Assembly: GCF_000178455.1 (NCBI RefSeq)
Contig: NZ_ADNU01000037.1
Span: 1-64,000 of the forward strand
Length of the DNA: 64,000 nt
DNA from: Brevibacterium mcbrellneri ATCC 49030
GTDB lineage: Bacteria; Actinomycetota; Actinomycetes; Actinomycetales; Brevibacteriaceae
Direction: 5' to 3'
The notes beneath the pieces are model-generated. The model did no database searches and had not been told where the DNA came from. It was given only the letters and a program-made list of their open reading frames with translations. Within the stretch, counting starts at the first letter, position 1; each line of letters opens with the position of its first letter. This document shows positions 9,750-17,267 of the stretch, one piece after another. The position numbers were made by a program, and so were the translations under genes.

Positions 9750-10367
9750 GTGAGCACTGTGGCTGTGCTGATTGTGGGGGTCTGCGCGGGGTGCGTGGTG
9801 TGGCTGTTGTGGCCCAGGTCGTCTGGGAGGTTGAGCCAGCTGTCGCAGCCGAGGCGGGTACGCCGGGGCAGTGTGCTTAAGCGGGTGTGGAAGTGGGCGT
9901 TTGGGCAGCTCACGCTGGGTGAGAGCCAGGTGGAGCAGTTGGCGTTCGACTTGGACTTGGTGGCGATTTGTCTGCGGGCGGGGTTGCCGATTCCGCGGGC
10001 GTTCGAGTTGGCGGCGAGGGCTACGCAAGACCGGTCGGGGTTGGGGCGGTTAGGTCGTTCTTTGGCACTTGGATCTGTGGATAACGCGTTTGCGGGAGTG
10101 CAGGATCCGGTTGGTGAGCACCGCACGGTGGTTTCGCTGGTGGAATTTTCGAGGTCCACGGGTGTGGCGTTGGCGCCGCTGTTGTCTGGGCTGGCGTCCG
10201 ATATGCGTAGGGCGGAGCGTAGGCGTCGACAGATGGCGGCGGCAAAACTAGGCGTTCACCTGGTGATTCCTTTAGGCGTGTGTGTTTTGCCGTCGGTGAT
10301 TCTCACGGGTGTGGTGCCGGTGGTGATCACGTTGGTGGGCGACATGTCGGCGATTTTTGTGCGGTGA
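9750..10367 (+). CDS. tadC: TadC-like pilus assembly membrane protein
   Basis: Second F-domain platform protein, a partner of TadB. GTG at 9750 is 2 nt beyond the tadB stop and uses the GAGG in the tadB 3' end as ribosome site, giving 205 residues. The open frame reaches back to 9678, but that part only reads tadB in another frame. An N-terminal helix (VAVLIVGVCAGCVVWLLW) precedes a core with CLRAGLPIPRAFELAARAT and VSLVEFSRSTGVALAPLLSGLA, and a C-terminal membrane pair (IPLGVCVLPSVILTGVVPVV). The following 170 nt up to the pilin gene have no supported ORF. Rv3657c counterpart. Confidence 0.85.
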   Translation: MSTVAVLIVGVCAGCVVWLLWPRSSGRLSQLSQPRRVRRGSVLKRVWKWAFGQLTLGESQVEQLAFDLDLVAICLRAGLPIPRAFELAARATQDRSGLGRLGRSLALGSVDNAFAGVQDPVGEHRTVVSLVEFSRSTGVALAPLLSGLASDMRRAERRRRQMAAAKLGVHLVIPLGVCVLPSVILTGVVPVVITLVGDMSAIFVR

Positions 10368-10537
10368 GGTTTGGGTTGTTGCTGAGGCGCGGAGCCTGTG
10401 GACAGTGAATGTGTTGGAGTGGCCCGTGGCATGTGGAAGAAATGGCGTTTTCCACAGTTGCGATTGGGGCTCTTTCGGTGGGTGCGTGCGGTGCGAGACG
10501 CTCAAAGTCCATCGCACACAAAGAGAAAGGAAAGACG

Positions 10538-10723
10538 ATGGAGTCGAAAGAAATTACTCGTATTGATCTGCGTGATGAGACCGGGGCGACCACGGCAGAG
10601 TACGCGATTACAACTCTGGCGGCGTGCGGTTTTGCTGCGCTGTTGGTGGTGTTGCTTAAGAGCGATCCGATCAACGCCATTCTGCTGGATCTCATGCAAG
10701 TCGCTTTGAGAATGGGGCAGTAA
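10538..10723 (+). CDS. DUF4244 Flp-type pilin-like protein
   Basis: A 61-residue protein: a short charged N-terminus, then ETGATTAEYAITTLAACGFAALLVVLL. This has the pilin-type G-x4-EY-A pattern and a single hydrophobic helix, and is probably the pilin subunit of the Tad machine after processing next to the helix. The frame is open upstream to 10409, but ATG 10538 has AAAGGA upstream and the pilin motif begins soon after. The stop overlaps the next ATG (TAATG), so the minor pilin genes are translationally coupled. Rv3656c counterpart. No prepilin peptidase gene is in the window. Confidence 0.85.
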   Translation: MESKEITRIDLRDETGATTAEYAITTLAACGFAALLVVLLKSDPINAILLDLMQVALRMGQ

Positions 10724-11256
10724 TGCGTTGGCTCGCTCCACTGCGGGGATCGGTGAAGGATTGGGTTAAGCATACTGGGTGCTGTGCTGGGTTCGGCGGG
10801 CATGGGACTGTGACGTCGGGCAGTATGCTTGGCGATCGCAGGGGTGTGTCGGGTGAGCGCCGAACAGGCTCTGGCCAACGCAGGGTAAGGGGGCGGAGCA
10901 GTGAACGTGGCACGGTGACTGCTGAGTTTGCTGTGGTGCTTCCTGCATTGGTGTTGGTGCTGATCCTCGTGGTGGGTGCGGGCGTTATTGGGATTGCGCA
11001 GGTGCGAGTGTATGAAGCGGCCAGGGCAGGTGCCAGGGAAGCTGCCCGAGGCGAGCCCGTGCATGACATTGAGAAGGCGGCTAAGCGTAAAGCGGGGCCT
11101 GGCTCGACCGTGACGGTGTCGCAGGGTGGAGCGTTTGCGAAGGTGCATGTGAAGACGACGTTGCCAAAAGCGTTGCATCCGATCATGAAGGATGTGGAGG
11201 CGTCGGCGGAAGCGCGGACGGAGGGTCAAAGTGATGGTTCGATCGTTGGGCGCTGA
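10723..11256 (+). CDS. TadE-like pseudopilin
   Basis: TadE-family minor pilin. The defining motif is ERGTVTAEFAVVLPALVLVLILVV: a positive residue, glycine, then the conserved glutamate at the start of a hydrophobic helix. The C-terminal part (about 95-170) is soluble and would be extracellular. The start is uncertain: ATG 10723 overlaps the DUF4244 stop, but its first 60 residues are basic and poorly conserved-looking, so ATG 10825 or GTG 10846 are also possible. The end overlaps the next gene by 23 nt if that starts at 11234. Rv3655c counterpart. Confidence 0.75.
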   Translation: MRWLAPLRGSVKDWVKHTGCCAGFGGHGTVTSGSMLGDRRGVSGERRTGSGQRRVRGRSSERGTVTAEFAVVLPALVLVLILVVGAGVIGIAQVRVYEAARAGAREAARGEPVHDIEKAAKRKAGPGSTVTVSQGGAFAKVHVKTTLPKALHPIMKDVEASAEARTEGQSDGSIVGR

Positions 11257-11689
11257 GGCCGAGGTGTGTAGCGCGGGCTCTGTGACGCGAGTGTGTGGGG
11301 TTTGCGAACAGGGGCGTGGCGCAGGTGAGCGGGACTATGGCATGCGTGAGCGGGGGACTGCGACGGTGATGGCGGTTGCGTTGACGGCGGTTGCGTTGGT
11401 GCTGATGGGCGCGGTGGGGTTCGCTGGGCGAAGTGCGTTGATCAAGGCACATGCCGAGGGGACTGCGGACTTGGCGGCGTTGGGTGCGGCTGATGCGGTG
11501 CGCGGCAAGGTGCCTGGTGAACCGTGCAAGGTGGCCAAGGAGATGGTGGAGCGTGAGGGGCTCGACCTGGCCGACTGTGTTGCGCGCACGGATCTGGGCA
11601 CGGTGAAGGTGGAAGTGAAAGCCAAGATGCCCAAACCTCTGAAAGCGATCAAAGTGACCGCGGTGGCCGGTAACCCGCAAGGGTATTGA
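11234..11689 (+). CDS. TadE-like / Rv3654c-type secreted minor pilin
   Basis: Last gene of the Tad operon. The recognisable part begins at the second methionine (11342): RERGTATVMAVALTAVALVLMGAVGFAG, a TadG/TadE-like N-terminal helix, followed by AEGTADLAALGAADA, which is typical of the helicase-neighbourhood TadE-like family. ATG 11234 is chosen because GGAGGG lies 8 nt upstream; ATG 11342 would give a 115-residue product. About 115 of the 151 residues are predicted outside the membrane and include two cysteines. In M. tuberculosis the Rv3654c product is reported as secreted. The gene ends 30 nt from the convergent GntR gene. Confidence 0.7.
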   Translation: MVRSLGAEAEVCSAGSVTRVCGVCEQGRGAGERDYGMRERGTATVMAVALTAVALVLMGAVGFAGRSALIKAHAEGTADLAALGAADAVRGKVPGEPCKVAKEMVEREGLDLADCVARTDLGTVKVEVKAKMPKPLKAIKVTAVAGNPQGY

Positions 11690-11719
11690 GGGTGTGGGCG
11701 CGATGTAAAGTGCGGTGGC

Positions 11720-12397
11720 CTACTTCGTGTAGGGGAGCGGTGAAGGCGGTTCGGCCTCCGACTGTGAAGCGCGAGTGCGCGCCCATGTGAGCGCAGACTC
11801 GACGAGGTGGCTATGTAAGTGCAGGATTGATTCGCGAGCAGCTTGGGCGTCTCGTTTAACAACCGCTTCGAGCGACGGGACGTAGAGGACGCGCGCTTGA
11901 CTGAAATCTTCGTCCAAGTCACGCGTGCTGATCAGCCAGAAGCGTCGAGAGAGGCCCTGTAGAGGTACGAGTGCGCTAGCTAGGTACGTGTTGTTGGAAA
12001 GTTGACCGATGAGCTCGTGGCATTGCCTCAACGCAATTTGGTACGCACTCTGATCGGGCACCTGCTTGAGTGTGGAAACGAGAAGAGATACTTCCGCGAG
12101 CTGGTCGTCGCTGGCGCGTACTGTTGCAAGCTCAACTGCCAACGTTTCTAAGTTTCGCCGAACTTCCAAGCGCGCTAGTTGATCATCAACTGAAATGTCT
12201 GGGACGCGCACGCCACGGCTACGACCTGTTTCGAGCCAGCAATCACGAGTGAGGCGAAGTACGGCTTCGCGCATTGGCGTGCGACCGGTTCCTGCGATTT
12301 CGATGAGGGTAGATTCGGTCAGCTCAGCACCGGGCTGCAATTTACAGCTTTCAATGTGTTCAGAGATCCTTGCGTATGCGTCATTCGCCATGCTCAT
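11720..12397 (-). CDS. GntR-family regulator (FadR-type C-terminal domain)
   Basis: 225-residue transcriptional regulator. The N-terminal winged helix has the GntR pattern ISEHIESCKLQPGAELTE and the helix-turn-helix GRTPMREAVLRLTRDCWLE. The rest is an all-helical FCD ligand domain (about 85-210), whose usual ligands are small carboxylic acids. It is divergent from the flavin-protein/MHS-transporter pair and is the obvious local regulator. ATG 12397 lies 6 nt after TAACCT (minus strand, 12409-12404), so translation is probably leaderless; no ribosome site is visible. Codon use is less G/C-ending than in the Tad genes, which fits an acquired cassette. Confidence 0.85.
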   Translation of the reverse strand: MSMANDAYARISEHIESCKLQPGAELTESTLIEIAGTGRTPMREAVLRLTRDCWLETGRSRGVRVPDISVDDQLARLEVRRNLETLAVELATVRASDDQLAEVSLLVSTLKQVPDQSAYQIALRQCHELIGQLSNNTYLASALVPLQGLSRRFWLISTRDLDEDFSQARVLYVPSLEAVVKRDAQAARESILHLHSHLVESALTWARTRASQSEAEPPSPLPYTK

Positions 12398-12444
12398 GGC
12401 AATAGGTTATGCAACTTTTACGGAAGAAAACTCCATGCACCCTC

Positions 12445-12474
12445 TTGATATATTGCAAATATACGAACTAGTAT
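12445..12474 (+). promoter_or_regulatory. Promoter with a palindrome between -35 and -10
   Basis: TTGATA (12445-12450), an 18-nt spacer and TAGTAT (12469-12474) make a good sigma-70 promoter for the flavin-protein gene. A perfect inverted repeat TATATT-gca-AATATA (12449-12463) sits between the two boxes, where a bound repressor would block RNA polymerase. The divergent GntR protein is the likely ligand; that link is inference. Confidence 0.6.
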
Positions 12475-12511
12475 GACGTAGATCACGGACTCAAGTCATA
12501 TGGAGGAAATC

Positions 12512-13174
12512 ATGAAGTGGCGCCCGCAAGTTGAAAAGAACCCTCTTCCGTACTCACCATTTAAGAGCTCGACCGTTCCTAGGCCAATCGGCTGGCTGTC
12601 CTCAGTGAGTTCTGAAGGGGGCGAGAATATCGCTCCTTACAGTCAGTGGCAGAACCTCACGTTTGACCCGCCGATGGTGATGTTTTCTGCTAACCGTTAC
12701 CCCGACGGGCGACGCAAAGACACAGTGAAGAACGCTGAAGAAACGGGTTGGTTTGTGTGGAACATGGCGACCTACGAACTGCGCGAGGCGGTGAACACTT
12801 CCGCGATGGCATTGGCAGAGCATGAATCCGAGTGGGACCACTTAGCCGAGTTTGGGGTCACCAAGGTTTACGCAGATAACCATCCAATCCCGATGGTTGC
12901 TGAGTCGCCGGTGCGTTTTGAGTGCAAGTATCACTCAACCCACAGCATCCCTGGCAATTCGAACGTGGGAACGATTGACGTGGTGTTTGCTCATGTAGAC
13001 ACAATTCACATTGACGACTCGATTATTACGCCTGAAGGCCGCTTGGACATACCGAAAATTCAGCCGATAGCACGCCTGGGATACTTCGACTACACCGTGG
13101 TGAAAGAAGTGTTTGAAATGCGAGTGCCGGGTTCAGACAGTGATGCTCAGGCGGGGCTCGAAGGTAGATCATGA
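12512..13174 (+). CDS. Flavin-reductase-like FMN-binding split-barrel protein
   Basis: 220-residue member of the DIM6/NTAB flavin reductase family, which binds FMN and reduces flavin or acts directly on small substrates. Family features are the N-terminal NPLPYSPFKSSTVPRPIGWLSS, the SQWQNLTFDPPMVMFSAN segment near the flavin site, and DTVKNAEETGWFVWNM. ATG 12512 is preferred over ATG 12500, because GGAGGA (12502-12507) lies in front of it. Its last four bases overlap the start of the MHS transporter gene (ATGA). The pair looks like uptake plus first modification of an organic acid or aromatic compound; the substrate is unknown. Confidence 0.8.
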   Translation: MKWRPQVEKNPLPYSPFKSSTVPRPIGWLSSVSSEGGENIAPYSQWQNLTFDPPMVMFSANRYPDGRRKDTVKNAEETGWFVWNMATYELREAVNTSAMALAEHESEWDHLAEFGVTKVYADNHPIPMVAESPVRFECKYHSTHSIPGNSNVGTIDVVFAHVDTIHIDDSIITPEGRLDIPKIQPIARLGYFDYTVVKEVFEMRVPGSDSDAQAGLEGRS

Positions 13175-14481
13175 GTTTCACGGCGAGCGGTTCGACGCGG
13201 CACTCCCGTCGCAAGATCAAGGACATGATTGCAGTCAACTTTGGCAATGCGCTTGAGTGGTACGACTGGAACATATACACGATCTTCGCCGTGGTATTTG
13301 CGTCGCAAATATTTAAGGCGGGCAATCCAACTTCGGCACTGCTGTCTACCCTGGCTGTCTTTGCTGTTGGCTTTATCGCGAGGCCGATTGGCGGTTTCAT
13401 TTTTGGCGCTGTCGCCGACAAGGTTGGTCGTAAACGGAGCCTGTTTATTGCCATGGTGGTTACCGCTGTGGGTAGCTTGATCATTGCGGTAACTCCAACG
13501 TATGCCGCGGCGGGTATCCTGGCTCCCATTGTCTTGACCGTGGCGCGGTTGCTTCAGGGGCTCGCACATGGTGGCGAAATGGGCACTTCTGTCACGTATC
13601 TTGTCGAGCGCGCGCCGGATAACCGGCGTGGTTTTTTCGGGGCTACCTCTTGGATTTCGGTAGTCATCGGAACCATTCTCGCGACGCTCGTTGGACTGGG
13701 AATCAATACTTTTCTTAGCCCGGACCAAGTTGCCACATGGGGCTGGCGCATGGCTTTTGCCTTGGGTGGGATCTTGGGCTTGTATGCGCTTGTGTTGCGT
13801 CGGACTATTGAAGAGTCGGAACACTACACAGCGACTCAGGAAATAAATGAAGTAACTCAGTCGCCAGCGGGGCAGGGTGATGCGTCTGAGTCGTCTGCGT
13901 CGTCGATTATGCGCGGACTGTGGATTATTTTCGTGGTGTCAGCAAGCGGTTCACTCATGTTCTACACTTGGCTGATCTACCTGCCAACGCATGCGCAGCA
14001 AGTGCATCAGTTACCACCAACTCAGACCCTTTCCGCTTCACTCATAGCGCAAGTGATTTTCATGGCTGCAATTTTTGGAGCCGGCATGCTTGGGGATCGG
14101 GTTGGGCGCAAGCCAATGGTTATCGTCTTTAGTCTGTTGTTCGTGATTCTGCCTTACCCGCTTTTTGGTATTTTGGGAAGCTCTTTCGTCTCGTTCCTGG
14201 CAGTGCAGACGGTTGCACTTTTGGGTGTCGCAGTACTTTTCGGTGTGAATGGAGCCCTGTGGTCTGAAGTGCTGCCGACCGAGGTGCGGGCAAAGGGGGT
14301 GGCCACCGTGCTATCACTTGCAACGGCAATATTCGGTGGGACGGCCCCGTATGTCATTACCTGGTTGAACGCGAACAACCTCCCGAATGTCTTTCCGGGA
14401 TACCTCATGGTTATGGCTGCGCTGACAGGGATTACGGCCCTATTCATGAAGGAAACTAAAGGCATCAGTCTTTCAAGGTGA
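13171..14481 (+). CDS. MHS-family (metabolite:H+ symporter) MFS transporter
   Basis: 436-residue inner-membrane importer with 12 predicted helices. The MHS-type signature is complete: NFGNALEWYDWNIYT in helix 1, ARPIGGFIFGAVADKVGRK in the helix 2-3 loop and ARLLQGLAHGGEMGTSVTYL in helix 4-5. Relatives carry proline/betaine, shikimate, alpha-ketoglutarate or aromatic acids, so a small carboxylate is likely. Translation is coupled to the flavin protein by an ATGA overlap. A strong terminator follows, closing a two-gene operon controlled by the divergent GntR gene. Confidence 0.9.
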   Translation: MSFTASGSTRHSRRKIKDMIAVNFGNALEWYDWNIYTIFAVVFASQIFKAGNPTSALLSTLAVFAVGFIARPIGGFIFGAVADKVGRKRSLFIAMVVTAVGSLIIAVTPTYAAAGILAPIVLTVARLLQGLAHGGEMGTSVTYLVERAPDNRRGFFGATSWISVVIGTILATLVGLGINTFLSPDQVATWGWRMAFALGGILGLYALVLRRTIEESEHYTATQEINEVTQSPAGQGDASESSASSIMRGLWIIFVVSASGSLMFYTWLIYLPTHAQQVHQLPPTQTLSASLIAQVIFMAAIFGAGMLGDRVGRKPMVIVFSLLFVILPYPLFGILGSSFVSFLAVQTVALLGVAVLFGVNGALWSEVLPTEVRAKGVATVLSLATAIFGGTAPYVITWLNANNLPNVFPGYLMVMAALTGITALFMKETKGISLSR

Positions 14482-14514
14482 CTGAGGCTATCGGCAGAGC
14501 TCAATGACTGTGTC

Positions 14515-14560
14515 AACGAAAGAGGTCCGAACTTCCAGTTCGGGCCTCTTTCGTTGTTTG
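14515..14560 (+). terminator. Rho-independent terminator
   Basis: AACGAAAGAGGTCCGAAC (14515-14532) pairs with GTTCGGGCCTCTTTCGTT (14538-14555) over a 5-nt loop and is followed by GTTTG. It ends the transporter operon. The following 180 nt up to the next promoter contain no supportable gene. Confidence 0.85.
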
Positions 14561-14737
14561 TTCAAGTGGTGGGTCAGAACGTGCGCGGCTCAGGCGAGAG
14601 GGGGACGGTGTGGGGTTTGCCCTGAGCGCTACGGCGGCCCAGTGGAGCGCGGGAGTTTGATGTGGCTCAGTGACCTTCCTCCACGCTGAAAGATCGAACA
14701 TATATCGAAGGTAAGCAAATAAAAACTTCAAGTGATA

Positions 14738-14766
14738 TTGAATGTGTGTTCGAATGATGGTAGGCT
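14738..14766 (+). promoter_or_regulatory. Promoter overlapped by an SOS-box-like operator
   Basis: TTGAAT (14738-14743), a 17-nt spacer and TAGGCT (14761-14766) form a promoter. TTGAATGTGTGTTCGA (14738-14753) matches the actinobacterial LexA box TCGAAC-N4-GTTCGA at 10 of 12 defined positions and covers the -35 box. A second TCGA-bearing inverted motif, TCGAACATATATCGAA, lies at 14694-14709 but has non-standard spacing. LexA control is inference, supported by the known SOS boxes of 13E12-family genes in mycobacteria. Confidence 0.55.
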
Positions 14767-14791
14767 AGAACCACAAAGGAGGTGAGCAACG

Positions 14792-17185
14792 ATGCTTAAT
14801 CCAGGCTTAGAAGAAGACGTGGACCTTTACCGCGAACCCAGTGACGCGGTGTTTGAGGCTTTCGGGACAGTTGAGCGTGAGGTCAATGATGTGACGATTA
14901 AGCGTGCGGAAGCCTTGGCTTCTGTGGTCGTTGCTCATCTCGACCCAATGACGGATGACTCATCGGAGCTGCGCACAGTTTTCAACGCCGAGGCGGGAGC
15001 AGCGCCGACTGTTGTCGGGCAAGTCCCCAGTTTCGCTGGTGAAACTCGGGTTGATGCGTTTGGTCAAGTGCGCGAACAAGCGCCCAAAGTGTCGATTGAT
15101 GACACTGTCGTATGCGTGCTCACGCCAAACGGTGGTGTGGTTTCAGTAAAAGACGTAGAACGGTTGCTGGACTCTTTGCCTTCCCCAACGGTGGGGATGC
15201 TTTCGCAGTTCATGGACTGCACCGGACCGCAGGTGATTACTGAGACCCGTCGGGTGGTGACGGGGGCGCTGTTCATGCCCAAGCTGTGGGCGTTAGCGAA
15301 AACCGGTGTCGTTGGATATGACCGGGTGGCATATGTCTCCCGAAGGCTGTCGCACTTGGGGATCTGTGTTCCACTATTCGATGAACTTCTTACGTCGCGA
15401 CGACTGGACGTGACCTTCAAAACGTTCAGAAAACACGTCAATGAGATCATTGCGATGCTGACCACCCCAAAGAGCCGAAACGAAGACGCGGTGCGAAACC
15501 GGTGCGTGCGGTACTGGGACAACGGCGACGGTACGTCCACGGTAGCGATGACCGGCCCAACCTTGGTTATGCACGCGTACTTCGCGCGTTTAAGTGGTTG
15601 CGCGCGGGCGGTTAAGAAAAACGATATCGACCCGTTCATCGCCACGCTTTCGGATAAAGACCGCGAAATTCTTGTCCCCGGCGAATCTGGTGAAAAGGTT
15701 AAACTCCGGGTCGGTGACCTGGGTGACGTGGAAATCGACGACGACCGGTTGATGGACCAACTCTTATTCGACATGGCTGTCGGCGCTATTCCCAGTACTG
15801 AAGTACACGCAAAAGTCGTACCCACAGGGCAACGGAAACCGGGCAGTGTGGAGTATGGAGAAAGCGTTGACTCTGCAGGTGAAGGTGCCAATGAGCTGAG
15901 CAGCGTTCCCGTGTTTAATGACAAGTGGGAAGCCAATAACGCGCAGCGCGTGTATGAAATGGAACTGTGCATCTCCATGCCAATCAACGAGGAATGGTTA
16001 AAAGCTCAGACCAACATTAACGTCACGGTCCCCGTGCTTCACTTCCTCAAGGACCAAATGCCGGGACTCATTGAGCTGGATCTGGCAGCAAACGGTGTGA
16101 ACGTGCCTAGTGGTGACGGTCAGGCAACGGAAGATCGGCCCCCGGGAGGAACGGATCCGGGTGGTGAACCGCCGGGCGTGCAGCAATCAGCCGGAATGAA
16201 TGCAGACGGTAAACCACAAGGCGAAGATCCTCCGGATAGAAGCGGTTTAAGTGGAGTCACTCAAGTTGGAGATCCGCCACGTGAAGGTGCGCGAACTGAA
16301 GGTGCGCAAGGTGACGAGGCGCTTAATGAAAGTGAGCAAGGTGCGGGACTGCCAGAAGAAGATGGCTCGCACGAGACCGCGACGCGCGAAAACGACGGGA
16401 ATACGGCTCGCCCAGTTTTGGTGCGGGAACGCCTGAACGTGCCCGCGATGTTGAATAACCGGACTCCGATTGATGACCAGACTGCTGATGAACTGATCTC
16501 CCGAGCAACGTGGGTGTATCGGATGTTTACTGACCCAGACACTGGTGTCGTGGTTCAATCAACCCCCACAAAGTACCGCGTGACAGCGCCACTCAAGCGC
16601 GTGATTGAAGCTCGGTCAGTGATGTGCTCGGTGCCATGGTGTCCGGTGCCGGCTCGGGTATGTGAAAAAGACCATATAGAGCCGTTCAACCACGCGGACC
16701 CTAAGCGTGGCGGGCAAACCGTGCTGGAGAACCTGCACTCGTTGTGTAAGAAGCACCACCAGGAGAAAACCAACAGACGCATCAGCATCACCACACGTGA
16801 CGACGGAGGACTGGCGGTTGGGTTCCCGCGCATCGGCACGACGCTGGTGTATCCGCCGGAGTCCAGAATTAATCAGGAGCAGTTCGAGCAGTTGGTCCAG
16901 TTCTTCGACGCGGGGAAGTTGGATGTGAGTCGCTCGGTGGGTGGCTTTCTGGACGCTGAACATGCAAAAGCGGGGGTTGCGGCTTCGAGGCAGTTCGTGA
17001 CGCAGAAAGAAATCACCAAGCCAGTTGCGGCAGAAGAGGCAGAAGAGGCAGAAGAGTCGGCTGACGCTGGGTCAAACCCTGGGGTAGGAAGATCTGCTGA
17101 GGGTGAAACTGCGCGCGGCGGGCGGTCCGTCTGGGAGTATGCGCCGGCGCCGGGAGAGTTGGTCGGCGATGCGCCACCGTTCTGA
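14792..17185 (+). CDS. DUF222 / HNH endonuclease (13E12 repeat family)
   Basis: 797-residue protein of the widespread actinobacterial 13E12 type. Residues about 30-420 are the DUF222 region. About 440-545 form a hydrophilic linker (PPGGTDPGGEPPG, repeated DPP and EGA elements) rich in E, G and P. The C-terminal HNH nuclease domain lies at about 605-665: CSVPWCPVPARVCEKDHIEPF, then LENLHSLCKKHHQEKT, with zinc-type cysteines and the metal-binding H-N-H set. Another acidic low-complexity tail follows. The start has a near-perfect ribosome site (AAAGGAGGTGA). The biological role of the family is unsettled; mobile-intron-like or DNA-damage-related roles have been suggested. Decayed copies of its tail follow the IS element. 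Confidence 0.85.
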   Translation: MLNPGLEEDVDLYREPSDAVFEAFGTVEREVNDVTIKRAEALASVVVAHLDPMTDDSSELRTVFNAEAGAAPTVVGQVPSFAGETRVDAFGQVREQAPKVSIDDTVVCVLTPNGGVVSVKDVERLLDSLPSPTVGMLSQFMDCTGPQVITETRRVVTGALFMPKLWALAKTGVVGYDRVAYVSRRLSHLGICVPLFDELLTSRRLDVTFKTFRKHVNEIIAMLTTPKSRNEDAVRNRCVRYWDNGDGTSTVAMTGPTLVMHAYFARLSGCARAVKKNDIDPFIATLSDKDREILVPGESGEKVKLRVGDLGDVEIDDDRLMDQLLFDMAVGAIPSTEVHAKVVPTGQRKPGSVEYGESVDSAGEGANELSSVPVFNDKWEANNAQRVYEMELCISMPINEEWLKAQTNINVTVPVLHFLKDQMPGLIELDLAANGVNVPSGDGQATEDRPPGGTDPGGEPPGVQQSAGMNADGKPQGEDPPDRSGLSGVTQVGDPPREGARTEGAQGDEALNESEQGAGLPEEDGSHETATRENDGNTARPVLVRERLNVPAMLNNRTPIDDQTADELISRATWVYRMFTDPDTGVVVQSTPTKYRVTAPLKRVIEARSVMCSVPWCPVPARVCEKDHIEPFNHADPKRGGQTVLENLHSLCKKHHQEKTNRRISITTRDDGGLAVGFPRIGTTLVYPPESRINQEQFEQLVQFFDAGKLDVSRSVGGFLDAEHAKAGVAASRQFVTQKEITKPVAAEEAEEAEESADAGSNPGVGRSAEGETARGGRSVWEYAPAPGELVGDAPPF

Positions 17186-17229
17186 GAAGACAGTTTTCCT
17201 TAGGAAAGTGTTTGCCTTGGTGGGGCGTA

Positions 17230-17267
17230 GCTAGCTGTACTGACCGGGGACGTTGGTCAATCGGGAG
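17230..17267 (+). repeat. Left end of the IS element: target duplication and inverted repeat
   Basis: GCTAGC (17230-17235) is the target duplication, and 17236-17267 is the left terminal inverted repeat. It matches the complement of the right end without mismatch over TGTACTGACCGG, then at most of the following positions (ACGTTG and TC shared). The transposase stop codon lies in the duplication itself. Confidence 0.85.

Noticed and set aside
14694-14709. TCGAACATATATCGAA as a first LexA box
   Set aside because: The arms are one base closer than in the actinobacterial SOS box and the second arm does not fit GTTCGA; only the downstream 14738-14753 site is kept.
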